Assembly (NCBI GenBank): GCA_002332905.1
Contig: DDAM01000020.1
Span: forward strand, 1-64,000
DNA length: 64,000 nucleotides
DNA from: Firmicutes bacterium UBA2058
GTDB taxonomy: Bacteria; Bacillota; Clostridia; Tissierellales; Sedimentibacteraceae
Reading direction: 5' to 3'
A program made the position numbers and the translations under genes. Every line of letters begins with the position of its first letter. The stretch's first letter is position 1. A model generated the notes under the pieces. That model did no database searches and was not told the DNA's origin. It was given only the letters and a program-made list of their open reading frames with translations. Below are positions 25,273 through 34,057 of the stretch, piece after piece.

Positions 25273-26577
25273 TTACACATAATTTAATTTAACAGATTCT
25301 TTGTATATTTTTTTTACTAATCCACAATAGTTGTCATCAATTACTTCTGTTGATTCATAACTTAAGGGACATTTTCTTCCATTACAAACTCCAACAACAG
25401 AACAATTTTTGCATACGTTTTTTAAGTTATATGAAGTCCAATTCGACAATTTTTCAATATCTAAATTATAATTATTTTTATTGTTTACATTTCCAATAAT
25501 ATTTTTTTCATCAGTATTTAATAAAACAGTACATTTTTCAATTGAACCATCATAATCTATAACAAATGATCTAGGATTTGATGCATAACATTCTATACCA
25601 AAAGGACTACAAAAAGTCTTCATAATAGATAATCTTAATCCCTTACTTCTAGCAATATTTGTTACATACTCTTCAATATCGCTCTCATTTCTACATATTT
25701 CAATGTCATCATTATCATTAAGCACACCATAATCTTTTACTGCTTCAAAATAAAAATGAAACCTCTTATCATTAAAGTTTTTTATTAGAAAATCTGTATA
25801 TTCATCCATCTGTTTTAAACTTTGCACTGTGTAGTTCATTCTAATTTGTAAAGAAATATTTAAATCTGAATTTTTAATTTGTTCTAAATTGTGAATAATT
25901 TTATCCCATGATCCAATTTTTCCGACTAAATATCTACTTTTATCATGATTTTCTTTTAATCCATCAATAGTAATTTGATAACTGTTTATTCCAACATCTG
26001 CTAATTGCTTAGTCATATTTAGTTCTAATAAATAAGCATTTGTAGTTATGTGACCTGTCCAAATTCTATCGTCATTTCTTTTTAAAAGCATACTTTTGAA
26101 TTCTTTCATAAATTTAATTATGTTTTTATACTCAAGTAAAGGTTCACCACCAAAAAATGATATAACACCATACTTACTATCTGAAACACTTAATACACTC
26201 TCCATAAATTTTAATGTATTACTATATGTTTCCCAACTCATAATATCATTTGTATGGTCTTCATAGCAGTATGGACATCTAAAATTGCACTGTTTAGTCA
26301 CTATCAATGTGAATTCATTTTTTCTTTTTGCCGAGTTAGAATAGTATGTTAAAACGTTTTCTTCATTATAATTATTAGAAACTATTAGTTTTAAATCCAT
26401 TAAATCTTTTATAAAAGGTACATTTGAGTCTAAATTCACATCGCCATTTGTTTCTAAGTCCTTAATTATGTTTATACAATTTTCAGAATAAACCTTTACA
26501 CATGAATTATAAATCGCGTTGTGTAAAATAACTCCATTTTCTATTTCTATTACATTTGTAAATTTTGATAACTTCAT
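25273..26577 (-). CDS. SPASM-domain radical SAM peptide maturase
   Basis: A 434-aa enzyme. The SAM-binding Fe-S motif is C97-x3-C101-x2-C104 (QCNFRCPYCYED), followed by GGEP (143-146). The C-terminal SPASM-like region has Cys323, 330, 349, 389, 392, 398, 403 and 418, enough for two auxiliary clusters. Residues 1-90 form an N-terminal region of the size of a peptide-recognition (RRE-like) domain; I cannot confirm that fold. It resembles the clostridial Cys-rich peptide maturases (CcpM type) from memory. ATG at 26577 has AGGAGGGG upstream. It is the first gene of the cluster, immediately followed by its likely substrate. Confidence 0.9.
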   Translation of the reverse strand: MKLSKFTNVIEIENGVILHNAIYNSCVKVYSENCINIIKDLETNGDVNLDSNVPFIKDLMDLKLIVSNNYNEENVLTYYSNSAKRKNEFTLIVTKQCNFRCPYCYEDHTNDIMSWETYSNTLKFMESVLSVSDSKYGVISFFGGEPLLEYKNIIKFMKEFKSMLLKRNDDRIWTGHITTNAYLLELNMTKQLADVGINSYQITIDGLKENHDKSRYLVGKIGSWDKIIHNLEQIKNSDLNISLQIRMNYTVQSLKQMDEYTDFLIKNFNDKRFHFYFEAVKDYGVLNDNDDIEICRNESDIEEYVTNIARSKGLRLSIMKTFCSPFGIECYASNPRSFVIDYDGSIEKCTVLLNTDEKNIIGNVNNKNNYNLDIEKLSNWTSYNLKNVCKNCSVVGVCNGRKCPLSYESTEVIDDNYCGLVKKIYKESVKLNYV

Positions 26578-27039
26578 ACCTACCCCTCCTTGTTTGAAAC
26601 AACTGATATGCTGTAATCCTTTTAAATATTATAATTTTTTAATTTATGTATTATAATTACATTAATTACTATTTTTAGTATAATATATAATATTGTAAAA
26701 TTAAAGCATAAATTTGATTAAAATTGAATATTCATATATTTTTTCAGTATTCTTTGTCGGATTTTGTTGTATTTTATTTATTTACTGTTCAAGTGTAAAA
26801 CAACGAAGTTGCAACGAACGTTAAGAGTTTCATAAATTTAGTTGTTAAAAAGCAAGCATTAAATAACAATGTGTATAAAGGTAAAAAAGAGTTATTGGCA
26901 TGCAAAACAGTGCTGCATTTACAATAACTCTTTAAAAAGCCTAATCGCAAAACGGATATTGGAAGACCCTTAAATTACACTCTCAATTATTGTTTTCAGA
27001 TAAAGCTGTCTATTATATTTTATCATTGGATAGTCCATG
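26578..27039. other. Intergenic region upstream of the RiPP cluster
   Basis: 460 bases, very A/T-rich. The half nearest the radical SAM gene must hold its promoter, but I could not choose a convincing -35/-10 pair. The other half holds the terminator at 26886-26943. No coding sequence is supported. A GC-richer patch around 26800-26830 (CAACGAAGTTGCAACGAACG) stands out but I cannot interpret it. Confidence 0.35.
26886..26943 (-). terminator. Terminator of the cob operon
   Basis: AAAGAGTTATTG (26886-26897) pairs with CAATAACTCTTT (26932-26943); an inner stem ATGCA/TGCAT sits in the loop. On the minus strand TTTTTTACCTTT follows. It separates the cob operon from the RiPP cluster. Confidence 0.75.
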
Positions 27040-27231
27040 TTATTCGTTGCGTCTCTCTAGCTCTTGCATTATCAATGACGATGCTATATTAAACGCCTTA
27101 ATCCTACGTATGAGCAACGTGTGTTGAGAAGTACCTTGCTTTAATTTGGGCTGTACTTTCTCACACTTGCTAATCGTTGAAGCTATAGCACGAAGAGCTT
27201 CTTCTAATTCTTCATTCGTGAAATTATCCAT
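27040..27231 (-). CDS. Conserved small protein, function unknown
   Basis: A 63-aa, largely helical protein (TNEELEEALRAIASTISKCE then HTLLIRRIKAFNIASSLIMQ). Small proteins of this general pattern are widespread in Firmicutes as far as I recall, with no known function. ATG at 27231 lies 5 bases after the cobQ stop, with the site AGATAGGT overlapping the end of cobQ. Co-transcription with the cob genes is likely; a role in cobamide synthesis is not implied. Confidence 0.7.
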   Translation of the reverse strand: MDNFTNEELEEALRAIASTISKCEKVQPKLKQGTSQHTLLIRRIKAFNIASSLIMQELERRNE

Positions 27232-27236
27232 AAATG

Positions 27237-28751
27237 TTACCTATCTTTTAATATTTCATGTATTTTTTTCATATCAACTGTGTTTCTAACAGTTTGTGCT
27301 AATATATTATATTGGGTATTTTTGAATTCTTTTATATCAAAATTCTCTAATTCTTCAACTGTCAATCCTTTTTTCTCATATAAAATTTTTACAATGGTGT
27401 TAACAACCTGACTATTATCAAATATTCCATGTATGTATGAACCAGCTATATTATCATTAACTGCTCCATTTTCACTTTCAGATGGTTTATTGCCCGCATT
27501 AGAAACAACATTAATTATACTTAATGAGTTTTCATCCTTAATATCAGTATCACCCATATGTATTTCATAACCTTCAAATTCGATATTTGACAGTTCCTTA
27601 TAAAAGCCTTCAATATTGTTAAATTTACCCTTAATTTGAGTTCTTATTTTCTCTTTGTAGAAGGTTGTTTCAGTTTTTAGTAGCTCAAGTCCTCTGATTT
27701 CTCCACCTGATTCAACATTGTCCGGATCGTATATTTTTTCGCCAAGCATTTGATATCCGCCACATATTCCGAACAATGCTTTACCTTCATTTGCATGTTT
27801 TTTAATACGTGGCTCAAGTCCTATTTGTCTTAACCATTTTAAGTCCTCAATAGTATTTTTTGTACCAGGTATAATTATCATATCAGGTTCGCCCAACCCT
27901 TTAACACTAGAAACATATCTTAATCCTACATTATTACACATACCAAATACATTAAAATCAGTAAAATTAGACATTCTTGGCAGCTTTATAACAGCGATAT
28001 CAATTAAATTACAGCTACTATTATTTTCGAGTCTTTCCGAAAGGCTATCCTCATCATCTAACTCTAATTTCATATAAGGTATAACTCCGAGAACATCCAC
28101 CTTAGTTATATCCTCTAGCATAACAAGACCTGGTTTTAAAAGCTCTACGTCACCTCTGAATTTATTGATAACTGTTCCTTTTACTCTTTTTTTCTCGTCA
28201 TCGGTTAAAAGTAGTAAAGTACCAGCTATTGAAGCAAAGACTCCTCCTCTGTCAATATCCCCAACTAATATAACAGGAGCATCTACAAGCTCAGCCATAC
28301 CCATATTAACAATGTCATTTTCTCTTAAATTAATTTCAGCGGGGCTTCCAGCTCCTTCAATAACAATGATATCATATTCCTTTGCTAATGAATTATAGGC
28401 ATTTAAGATATGAGGTATAAGGACTGTTTTTTGTGTATAGTATTCCTTTACTGTCATATCCCTTAGAACTTCACCATTTAAAATAACCTGAGAGCCCTTA
28501 TCTCCAGTAGGCTTTAATAAAATAGGATTCATCCTGACATCAGGCTCAATACAAGCAGCCTCTGCTTGCATAACTTGAGCCCTTCCCATCTCCAAACCTT
28601 CCTTTGTTATATATGAATTTAAAGCCATATTTTGTGATTTAAATGGGGCTACCTTATAGCCGTCTTGATGAAAAATTCTACAAAGTGCTGCAGTAACTAA
28701 ACTTTTTCCGGCATTTGATGTTGTTCCTTGAACCATTATAACTTTTGCCAT
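27237..28751 (-). CDS. cobQ: Cobyric acid synthase
   Basis: A 504-aa enzyme that amidates four side chains (b, d, e, g) of adenosylcobyrinate diamide using glutamine and ATP. The N-terminal dethiobiotin synthetase-like domain has the P-loop VQGTTSNAGKS (residues 6-16) and ALNSYITKEGLEMGRAQV. The C-terminal class I glutamine amidotransferase domain has the nucleophile in FGICGGYQMLG and the His in AGSYIHGIFD. Length is normal. ATG at 28751 has GAGGAAAA upstream. Third gene of the riboswitch-controlled operon cbiB-cobD-cobQ. Confidence 0.96.
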   Translation of the reverse strand: MAKVIMVQGTTSNAGKSLVTAALCRIFHQDGYKVAPFKSQNMALNSYITKEGLEMGRAQVMQAEAACIEPDVRMNPILLKPTGDKGSQVILNGEVLRDMTVKEYYTQKTVLIPHILNAYNSLAKEYDIIVIEGAGSPAEINLRENDIVNMGMAELVDAPVILVGDIDRGGVFASIAGTLLLLTDDEKKRVKGTVINKFRGDVELLKPGLVMLEDITKVDVLGVIPYMKLELDDEDSLSERLENNSSCNLIDIAVIKLPRMSNFTDFNVFGMCNNVGLRYVSSVKGLGEPDMIIIPGTKNTIEDLKWLRQIGLEPRIKKHANEGKALFGICGGYQMLGEKIYDPDNVESGGEIRGLELLKTETTFYKEKIRTQIKGKFNNIEGFYKELSNIEFEGYEIHMGDTDIKDENSLSIINVVSNAGNKPSESENGAVNDNIAGSYIHGIFDNSQVVNTIVKILYEKKGLTVEELENFDIKEFKNTQYNILAQTVRNTVDMKKIHEILKDR

Positions 28752-28775
28752 TACTTATTTTTCCTCTCTATTTGT

Positions 28776-29852
28776 TTAAAGAATATTCTTAAGTGCTCTA
28801 AATAACAATTTGTTATCCTCTTCCTTTTTAACAGCGATACGATAATAGCTATCATCAAGACCTTCAAAGTTAGCACAACTTCTAATCATAATTCCATATT
28901 GTAATAATTCATATTTTAAATCAATATCCTTAGTGCATTTAAATAATATATAATTAGCACTTGGGCTATATACCTTTAGGCCTAATATATCTAGCTTATC
29001 TAAAAGATATTTTCTTTGTTCATCAATATATTCTAATGATTCCTTTAAGTATTCTGTTTCCTTAACTGCTGCAACTCCAGCTGCTTGGGCGATGGTTGAA
29101 ACATTCCAAACTGGTCCTGTTTCTTTTATTCCATCCATTATTCTTATATTGCTTGACATACAATATCCAAGCCTAATTCCAGCCATTGCAAATATTTTTG
29201 TAAATGCTTTTAATATAACCAAATTACTATAAATCCCCAGTAAATTTTTAACGCTATAATCTTCATTATCGCTTACAAAATCCATGAAACACTCATCAAT
29301 AACGACAATTGTATCCATTTTCTCACAATGAGCGAGAATTTTTTCAATAATCTTTTTTTCTGTTAGTTGACCTGTTGGATTATTAGGATTGCAAATAAAT
29401 AAAATGTCTGTTTTTTGAGTAATATCATCAAGTATATCCTCATCAAGTATAAAATCATTTTCTTCTTTGAGATAGTGATATTTTATTTTGCATCCCACGG
29501 CTTCTAAGGCATGCTCGTATTCACTAAAGGTTGGTGCTATGACAACAGCATTCTTAGGTTTTAAGAAATTTACAATTCTGTAAATAGATTCTTCAGCACC
29601 ATTTGAACAAAATATATAATCTTTTTGTACATTTTCAAATTCTGATAATGCCTCTGATAAAGCTCTGCAATTAACGTCAGGGTATCTATCTGCATATTCT
29701 AGTGATTCAATAATAGCAGCTTTAACCCCCTCCGAAAGTCCATATGGATTAATATTAGATGAAAAATCAATTATAGAATTTTCACTAATATCAAGCTCTA
29801 TGGCAGTAGTATAGATGTCTGCTCCGTGTGTATAATTTTTAATTTTAATCAA
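28776..29852 (-). CDS. cobD: L-threonine-O-3-phosphate decarboxylase (CobD-type aminotransferase)
   Basis: A 358-aa PLP enzyme of aminotransferase fold class I that makes (R)-1-aminopropan-2-ol phosphate for the nucleotide loop of cobamides. It has HGADIY and SSNINPYG at the start, FICNPNNPTGQ in the middle, and the PLP lysine in KAFTKIFAMAGIRLGYC. Close paralogues are histidinol-phosphate aminotransferases, but the operon settles the role. The start is unusual: no ATG or GTG exists between the upstream in-frame stop and the conserved HGADIY. A TTG at 29852 abuts the AAAGGG site; an ATT a few codons later has better spacing. Confidence 0.92.
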   Translation of the reverse strand: MIKIKNYTHGADIYTTAIELDISENSIIDFSSNINPYGLSEGVKAAIIESLEYADRYPDVNCRALSEALSEFENVQKDYIFCSNGAEESIYRIVNFLKPKNAVVIAPTFSEYEHALEAVGCKIKYHYLKEENDFILDEDILDDITQKTDILFICNPNNPTGQLTEKKIIEKILAHCEKMDTIVVIDECFMDFVSDNEDYSVKNLLGIYSNLVILKAFTKIFAMAGIRLGYCMSSNIRIMDGIKETGPVWNVSTIAQAAGVAAVKETEYLKESLEYIDEQRKYLLDKLDILGLKVYSPSANYILFKCTKDIDLKYELLQYGIMIRSCANFEGLDDSYYRIAVKKEEDNKLLFRALKNIL

Positions 29853-29878
29853 CCCTTTCTAAATATAAAATTTCAATT

Positions 29879-30841
29879 TTATAATTTTAATATATAATAT
29901 ATAATATTTATTTTTAAAACTATGCCTATTATTAAGCAAAGTATTGATGTTGTATACATAAGCTTATTAGCTAATTTTATATCTTCTAGCTCTATGTTAT
30001 TTATAGTATCACCAATAGTAGGTTTTTCTATATATATTCCATTATAATAGCTTCCGCCAGCAAGTTTAATGCCTAATGCACCTGCACATACCGATTCTGT
30101 ATGCGCTGAATTAGGACTTAGGTGATTGTATCTATCTCTTTTATATATTTTATATGCATTTTTATAATCTAACTTTAATATAATAGATGCTAATATCATT
30201 ATGTATGCTGATATTCTTGCTGGTATATAATTTGCTACATCATCAGCTCTTGCAGAAAATCTTCCTAAGTTAATATATTTTTCGTTTTTATAGCCAACCA
30301 TAGAATCTAATGTATTTATAGCCTTATACATAAAGCCAAGTGGTGCTCCACCGATTAGAATAAATATTAGTGGCGCAATCACTCCATCAGATGTATTTTC
30401 GGCAACAGTTTCAATAGTTGCTTTAATTATCGATGTTTCATCTAAATTTTTCGTATCTCTACCAACTATATATGAAAGAAACTTCCTTGCTTCTATTACA
30501 TTATTCTCCTTTAGCTTATAATATACCTTCATACTCTCATCTCTTAAACACTTTGTAGCAAGTATATAATAGCACATTATTGCCTCAAGTATAACTGCAA
30601 AAGCAGTAGATATTTTAGCCGCTATAACTAACATAATATATGGTATCAGAAAGGAACTAAAAACTATTATAATCCATAAAACAATTCCAGCTAACCGCTC
30701 ATTCTCTGGAGTTTTGCAACCTTTTCTAAGAATATTCTCTAATTTTTGAATAGAAGTGCCTATTAGTCTAATAGGATGTGGAAAACCGTGAGGGTCCCCT
30801 AGAAATAAATCTAATGTATAGCCAATAATTAAAGAAAGCAT
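29879..30841 (-). CDS. cbiB: Adenosylcobinamide-phosphate synthase
   Basis: A 320-aa membrane enzyme that attaches aminopropanol (phosphate) to adenosylcobyric acid. Family marks are LDLFLGDPHGFPHPIRLIG near the N-terminus, ENTSDGVIAPLIF, and YNHLSPNSAHTESVCAGALG in the C-terminal half, with several hydrophobic helices. ATG at 30841 (MLSLIIGYT) has GGAGG 5 bases upstream; an in-frame GTG-type start at 30853 would place that site inside the coding region. First gene after the cobalamin riboswitch. Confidence 0.95.
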   Translation of the reverse strand: MLSLIIGYTLDLFLGDPHGFPHPIRLIGTSIQKLENILRKGCKTPENERLAGIVLWIIIVFSSFLIPYIMLVIAAKISTAFAVILEAIMCYYILATKCLRDESMKVYYKLKENNVIEARKFLSYIVGRDTKNLDETSIIKATIETVAENTSDGVIAPLIFILIGGAPLGFMYKAINTLDSMVGYKNEKYINLGRFSARADDVANYIPARISAYIMILASIILKLDYKNAYKIYKRDRYNHLSPNSAHTESVCAGALGIKLAGGSYYNGIYIEKPTIGDTINNIELEDIKLANKLMYTTSILCLIIGIVLKINIIYYILKL

Positions 30842-30942
30842 ATTTACCTCCATGTTAGCAAAATTTCTTTAAGCTTAATATTCATTATTATAATATTTTA
30901 ATTAGTGATATTTTGTCGAAATATAATTATTTCCAAACAAAT

Positions 30943-30968
30943 AAATCTCTCAATTTTTTGAGAGATTT
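30943..30968 (-). terminator. Attenuator hairpin of the cobalamin riboswitch
   Basis: AAATCTCTCAA and TTGAGAGATTT form a perfect 11-bp stem with a 4-base loop between the aptamer and cbiB; on the minus strand ATTTGTTTGG follows. The position fits the expression platform, where cobalamin binding would favour termination. The T-run is weak, so this is inferred. Confidence 0.55.
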
Positions 30969-31030
30969 TAGTCACATATACATTAAATTAATAATTGTGT
31001 TAATTCCTCCCGAAAAAACCATAGAAAAAA

Positions 31031-31178
31031 TATAGGCAGGTCTCCTGACTTTCGGATCAAATAAAATACGCCTTCCCATTTATACAACAGTGGCACTGTA
31101 TTCCATCACCTTTCACAGTAGCGGGGGCTGTAACAGAATTCACTGTTTTCCCTATTAATACAAAAAGTAACCTATATA
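31031..31178 (-). promoter_or_regulatory. Cobalamin riboswitch
   Basis: The minus strand carries the conserved pieces in order: CAGCCCCCGCTACTGTGA (around 31125), GGTGATGGAATACAGTGCC, GCCACTG, GGGAAGGCG, and the B12 box AGTCAGGAGACCTGCC (31034-31049). Terminal helix P1 can form between ATATAGG (31171-31177 region) and CCTATAT (31028-31034). It binds adenosylcobalamin or a related cobamide and turns off the cbiB-cobD-cobQ operon when the cofactor is plentiful. Confidence 0.95.
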
Positions 31179-31216
31179 AATTATTTAATAAAAAATCATA
31201 GTATTTATTTATTATA

Positions 31217-31245
31217 ATTATAATATAAAAAAGTCTTAAAAGCAA
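31217..31245 (-). promoter_or_regulatory. Promoter of the cob operon
   Basis: On the minus strand: TTGCTT (31240-31245), 17-base spacer, TATAAT (31217-31222), ending about 40 bases before the riboswitch aptamer. Confidence 0.5.
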
Positions 31246-31268
31246 TATATATTAGGTATCAAAGAGAA

Positions 31269-31916
31269 CTATTTAATATTTTTTCCTATGTACATGAAAC
31301 CATTTGATTTATTTCCATTCATAGTAGTAAAAGTAAGTTCATCTAAGACAAGTTTTTTATAATTACATGTTAAACCTTTTATATAATCTAATTCATGATG
31401 TCTTACCAATGCACCTTCCGGAAGTTCAAATACACCATACTTCCCATACTTTTCTTTAAATTTTTCATATCTTTGTATGTTTCTTTCATCATAATTAAGT
31501 AAAAAATCATTAATATATAAAATACCATCTGGCTTTAAAACTCTTCTTATTTCATTTATTAATGTTTCTTGTTCACTATTATTTATAATACAAGTTAAAA
31601 CAGCAAATAGAATTACTCCATCAAAGCTGTTATCTTCAAAATCTATAGATGCACTTTTTTGAACACATAGATTTAAGTATGGAAATAAAACTTTTCCTCT
31701 TTCTATCATTTTTTCTGAAAAATCTATACCGTATAAATTATTATAAGAATTATTATAAAGTTCATTCAATACTCTGCCATATCCGCATCCCACATCAAGT
31801 ATTTTTGAAGATTTATTAACATACTTTGAAAAAACATCTATATGAAATGGTGTAGTAAATTTTTTTTCATCTGCAACGCTATTCCAATATTCTTTTTGAT
31901 TTTCTAATAAATTCAT
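31269..31916 (-). CDS. Class I SAM-dependent methyltransferase
   Basis: A 215-aa protein. Motif I is ILDVGCGYGRVL (about residues 40-51), the acidic loop of motif II is NLYGIDFSEKMIERG, and motif IV is FEDNSFDGVILFAVL. This is the Methyltransf_11/25 type acting on small molecules; the substrate is unknown. ATG at 31916 (MNLLENQK) is chosen, with GGAGGG 4 bases upstream. It lies between the cob operon (upstream riboswitch at 31178) and the PTS genes, with about 130 bases to the PTS stop, so it is probably its own unit. Confidence 0.85.
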   Translation of the reverse strand: MNLLENQKEYWNSVADEKKFTTPFHIDVFSKYVNKSSKILDVGCGYGRVLNELYNNSYNNLYGIDFSEKMIERGKVLFPYLNLCVQKSASIDFEDNSFDGVILFAVLTCIINNSEQETLINEIRRVLKPDGILYINDFLLNYDERNIQRYEKFKEKYGKYGVFELPEGALVRHHELDYIKGLTCNYKKLVLDELTFTTMNGNKSNGFMYIGKNIK

Positions 31917-32046
31917 TTTTCCCTCCATAAAAAGCAATTTTTATATTCCAATATAATACAAATTAATGCACGTGTCAATATATTTGTAGCTTTTTAAGAT
32001 ATAAAATTTTATTTTCTATTAAATCGGTATTCAGTAAGTTAAGTTC

Positions 32047-33552
32047 TTATTTAGCAATTAGAGTTAATAATAGCGGTATTAGATATACTAAAGGTATCAG
32101 ATAGTTTTCCTTTACTTTTTTATAAAGTAAAAATTGATATGAAATCGAACCAAATAGAATAATGATTGAATTTGTTAAATTGTGTTCTATTAAATTACTA
32201 TAGTTTACTTTTATCTTAACTATTATCACAACAAATAGTATTGAAAATATTATATTAAAATATTTTTTTACCTTACTATTTTTTACCTCATTAATTCTGT
32301 CAATTAATCCGCTCTTGCCATTGTAATAACCTTTTAAAAAGCCTGTATAAGAAATATAAATTATGATAAATGCCAATGCTAAGGCTAAAATTATTGCTGC
32401 AATTACATTCTTTGACAGGGCGAAATATATACAAAATAAAATAAATATTGGCGTTAAAACTGTTTGAGTTAATGAATCTCCTAGTCCTGAAACAGCACCC
32501 ATCATACTTCTTTTTAAATTATTTATCTCTACACTATCTTCATTATTTGCTCTTTTTTCTTCTTGCGATATAACGTAACCGTGAATTGGTGTGCTTAAGT
32601 TTGGTTCAGCATTAAAAAAATCAGTGTAGTATTTTATTCTCTCTATTCTTTCGCTTTCGCTGTCGTATAACTTACATATAATATTTCTCATAGTGTGAGC
32701 AAAGGCTAGACCCTGCATTCTTTCAAAGTTATAACATGAATGAGAAAAATTCATCCAAACCGACCATGATATAAATAAACTTCCTTTTGATATATTTCCA
32801 GAATTATAATTTATCTTGGATAAATTTTTATAGTCAATAATTATACAGTATACTAAAAATGCTAGTAAGAAATATATAATTAAATCAGAATTTACAATAA
32901 ACAATGCAACTAAAGTCAACAAATAAACCAAAACAAGTTTTTTATCTTTTACACATAACATATTAGTAATAATAGAATTTAAAATTATAAATACTCCTGA
33001 TAAAAGTAAAAAATTTCTTAAAAATTCATAATAGGCAATAAAATAGCTTTGCAATAAATACATTATTAAAAAGCATGCAAGCATTATTATTGTACTCATA
33101 GCTAATAACAACAGCTGTGGAAGTAGTGCATTGTATATAAACATGCTACTTTTACTGTTTAAACTTTTACTACCTTCAAATTTTTTGACAAAATATATAT
33201 TGATATTTAATCGATATTTCCAAATTAAAATACCTAAAAATCCGAAAGGAAATGCTATAGCTAATGCTTCTATTGCATTTATATTAAACACTATAGTACT
33301 CATTGCTGCTATTATACCAGTTAAGCAAGGATCACCCTTTAAGCTTCCACCAGTTGACACAAAACCTAAATAGACAATGTTTACAATAGCACCAGCCACC
33401 ATTCCAAGCATTATATCACCTAATATTAGTCCAGTTAACATACCAGCTATAACAGGTCTATACAAGGTATAATATCCTACTCCAAAGGACCAAGAAGTGC
33501 TACTGCCGATAAAATACAAAAAATTAATTAAAAAATAGCTTAAAATATTCAT
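32047..33552 (-). CDS. Mannose-family PTS, fused IIC-IID membrane component
   Basis: A 501-aa protein that joins two subunits normally made separately. Residues 1-245 are EIIC (GVGYYTLYRPVIAGMLTGLI, LGMVAGAIVNIVYLGF, GGSLKGDPCLTGIIAA). Residues 250-501 are EIID, with CYNFERMQGLAFAHTMRNII, the NAEPNLSTPIHGYVIS block, and MMGAVSGLGDSLTQTVLTPI. Both halves are shorter than usual. It forms the sugar channel of the phosphotransferase system; the sugar cannot be predicted. ATG at 33552 overlaps the end region of the IIB gene (8 bases before its stop). The fusion shows no internal frameshift or start. Confidence 0.88.
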   Translation of the reverse strand: MNILSYFLINFLYFIGSSTSWSFGVGYYTLYRPVIAGMLTGLILGDIMLGMVAGAIVNIVYLGFVSTGGSLKGDPCLTGIIAAMSTIVFNINAIEALAIAFPFGFLGILIWKYRLNINIYFVKKFEGSKSLNSKSSMFIYNALLPQLLLLAMSTIIMLACFLIMYLLQSYFIAYYEFLRNFLLLSGVFIILNSIITNMLCVKDKKLVLVYLLTLVALFIVNSDLIIYFLLAFLVYCIIIDYKNLSKINYNSGNISKGSLFISWSVWMNFSHSCYNFERMQGLAFAHTMRNIICKLYDSESERIERIKYYTDFFNAEPNLSTPIHGYVISQEEKRANNEDSVEINNLKRSMMGAVSGLGDSLTQTVLTPIFILFCIYFALSKNVIAAIILALALAFIIIYISYTGFLKGYYNGKSGLIDRINEVKNSKVKKYFNIIFSILFVVIIVKIKVNYSNLIEHNLTNSIIILFGSISYQFLLYKKVKENYLIPLVYLIPLLLTLIAK

Positions 33553-33559
33553 TCTCGCT

Positions 33560-34042
33560 CTAATCCTTAAGTAGTTCCTTTAAACTGTATTTTTTTTCGT
33601 TAGGTATCATTTGTATTTCTAAATTACAGCTATTCATTTCATCTAGTTCTTGCAACATCTTTACCTCTTTTTCACTTAAGTGTATGAAATTTAGATACCT
33701 TTTTCTATCATCTCTATGTCCTAAATTGCCTAGATTAACCGTATCAATTTTTATTTTACTATCTAAAAGTTCATTGATATTATCTATTTTTTTAGTTAAA
33801 ATTAAAATTCTTTCATTTTTTGATGGCTCTCTTAAAAAATTTATAGATTCTTCAAGTGTCATAACTTGAGTTATTATACCATTAGGTGACGATGATATAA
33901 TTAATTCTTTCATAAATTCATCATTAGCATTTTCATCATCTATAACTATAACCTCATTAGCTTTTATAAATGGTAACCAAGATACTACAACCTGTCCATG
34001 TAATAGTCTATCATCTATCCTTGCCATTACAATATTTTTCAT
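33560..34042 (-). CDS. PTS mannose-family EIIB
   Basis: A 160-aa cytosolic phosphocarrier. The active-site loop MARIDDRLLHGQVVVSW holds the phosphorylated histidine (His15). The sequence then follows the family (IIVIDDENANDEF-like strand, SSSPNGIITQVMTLEES). It accepts phosphate from EIIA and passes it to the sugar carried by IIC-IID. ATG at 34042 follows GGAGG by 8 bases; it starts 15 bases after the EIIA stop. IIA and IIB are separate proteins here while IIC and IID are fused. Confidence 0.92.
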   Translation of the reverse strand: MKNIVMARIDDRLLHGQVVVSWLPFIKANEVIVIDDENANDEFMKELIISSSPNGIITQVMTLEESINFLREPSKNERILILTKKIDNINELLDSKIKIDTVNLGNLGHRDDRKRYLNFIHLSEKEVKMLQELDEMNSCNLEIQMIPNEKKYSLKELLKD

Positions 34043-34057
34043 TAATACTTCCTCCAG

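Noticed and set aside
31057..31245. 62-aa minus-strand open frame upstream of cbiB
   Set aside because: It lies within the cobalamin riboswitch aptamer and its leader; the conserved RNA explains the sequence.
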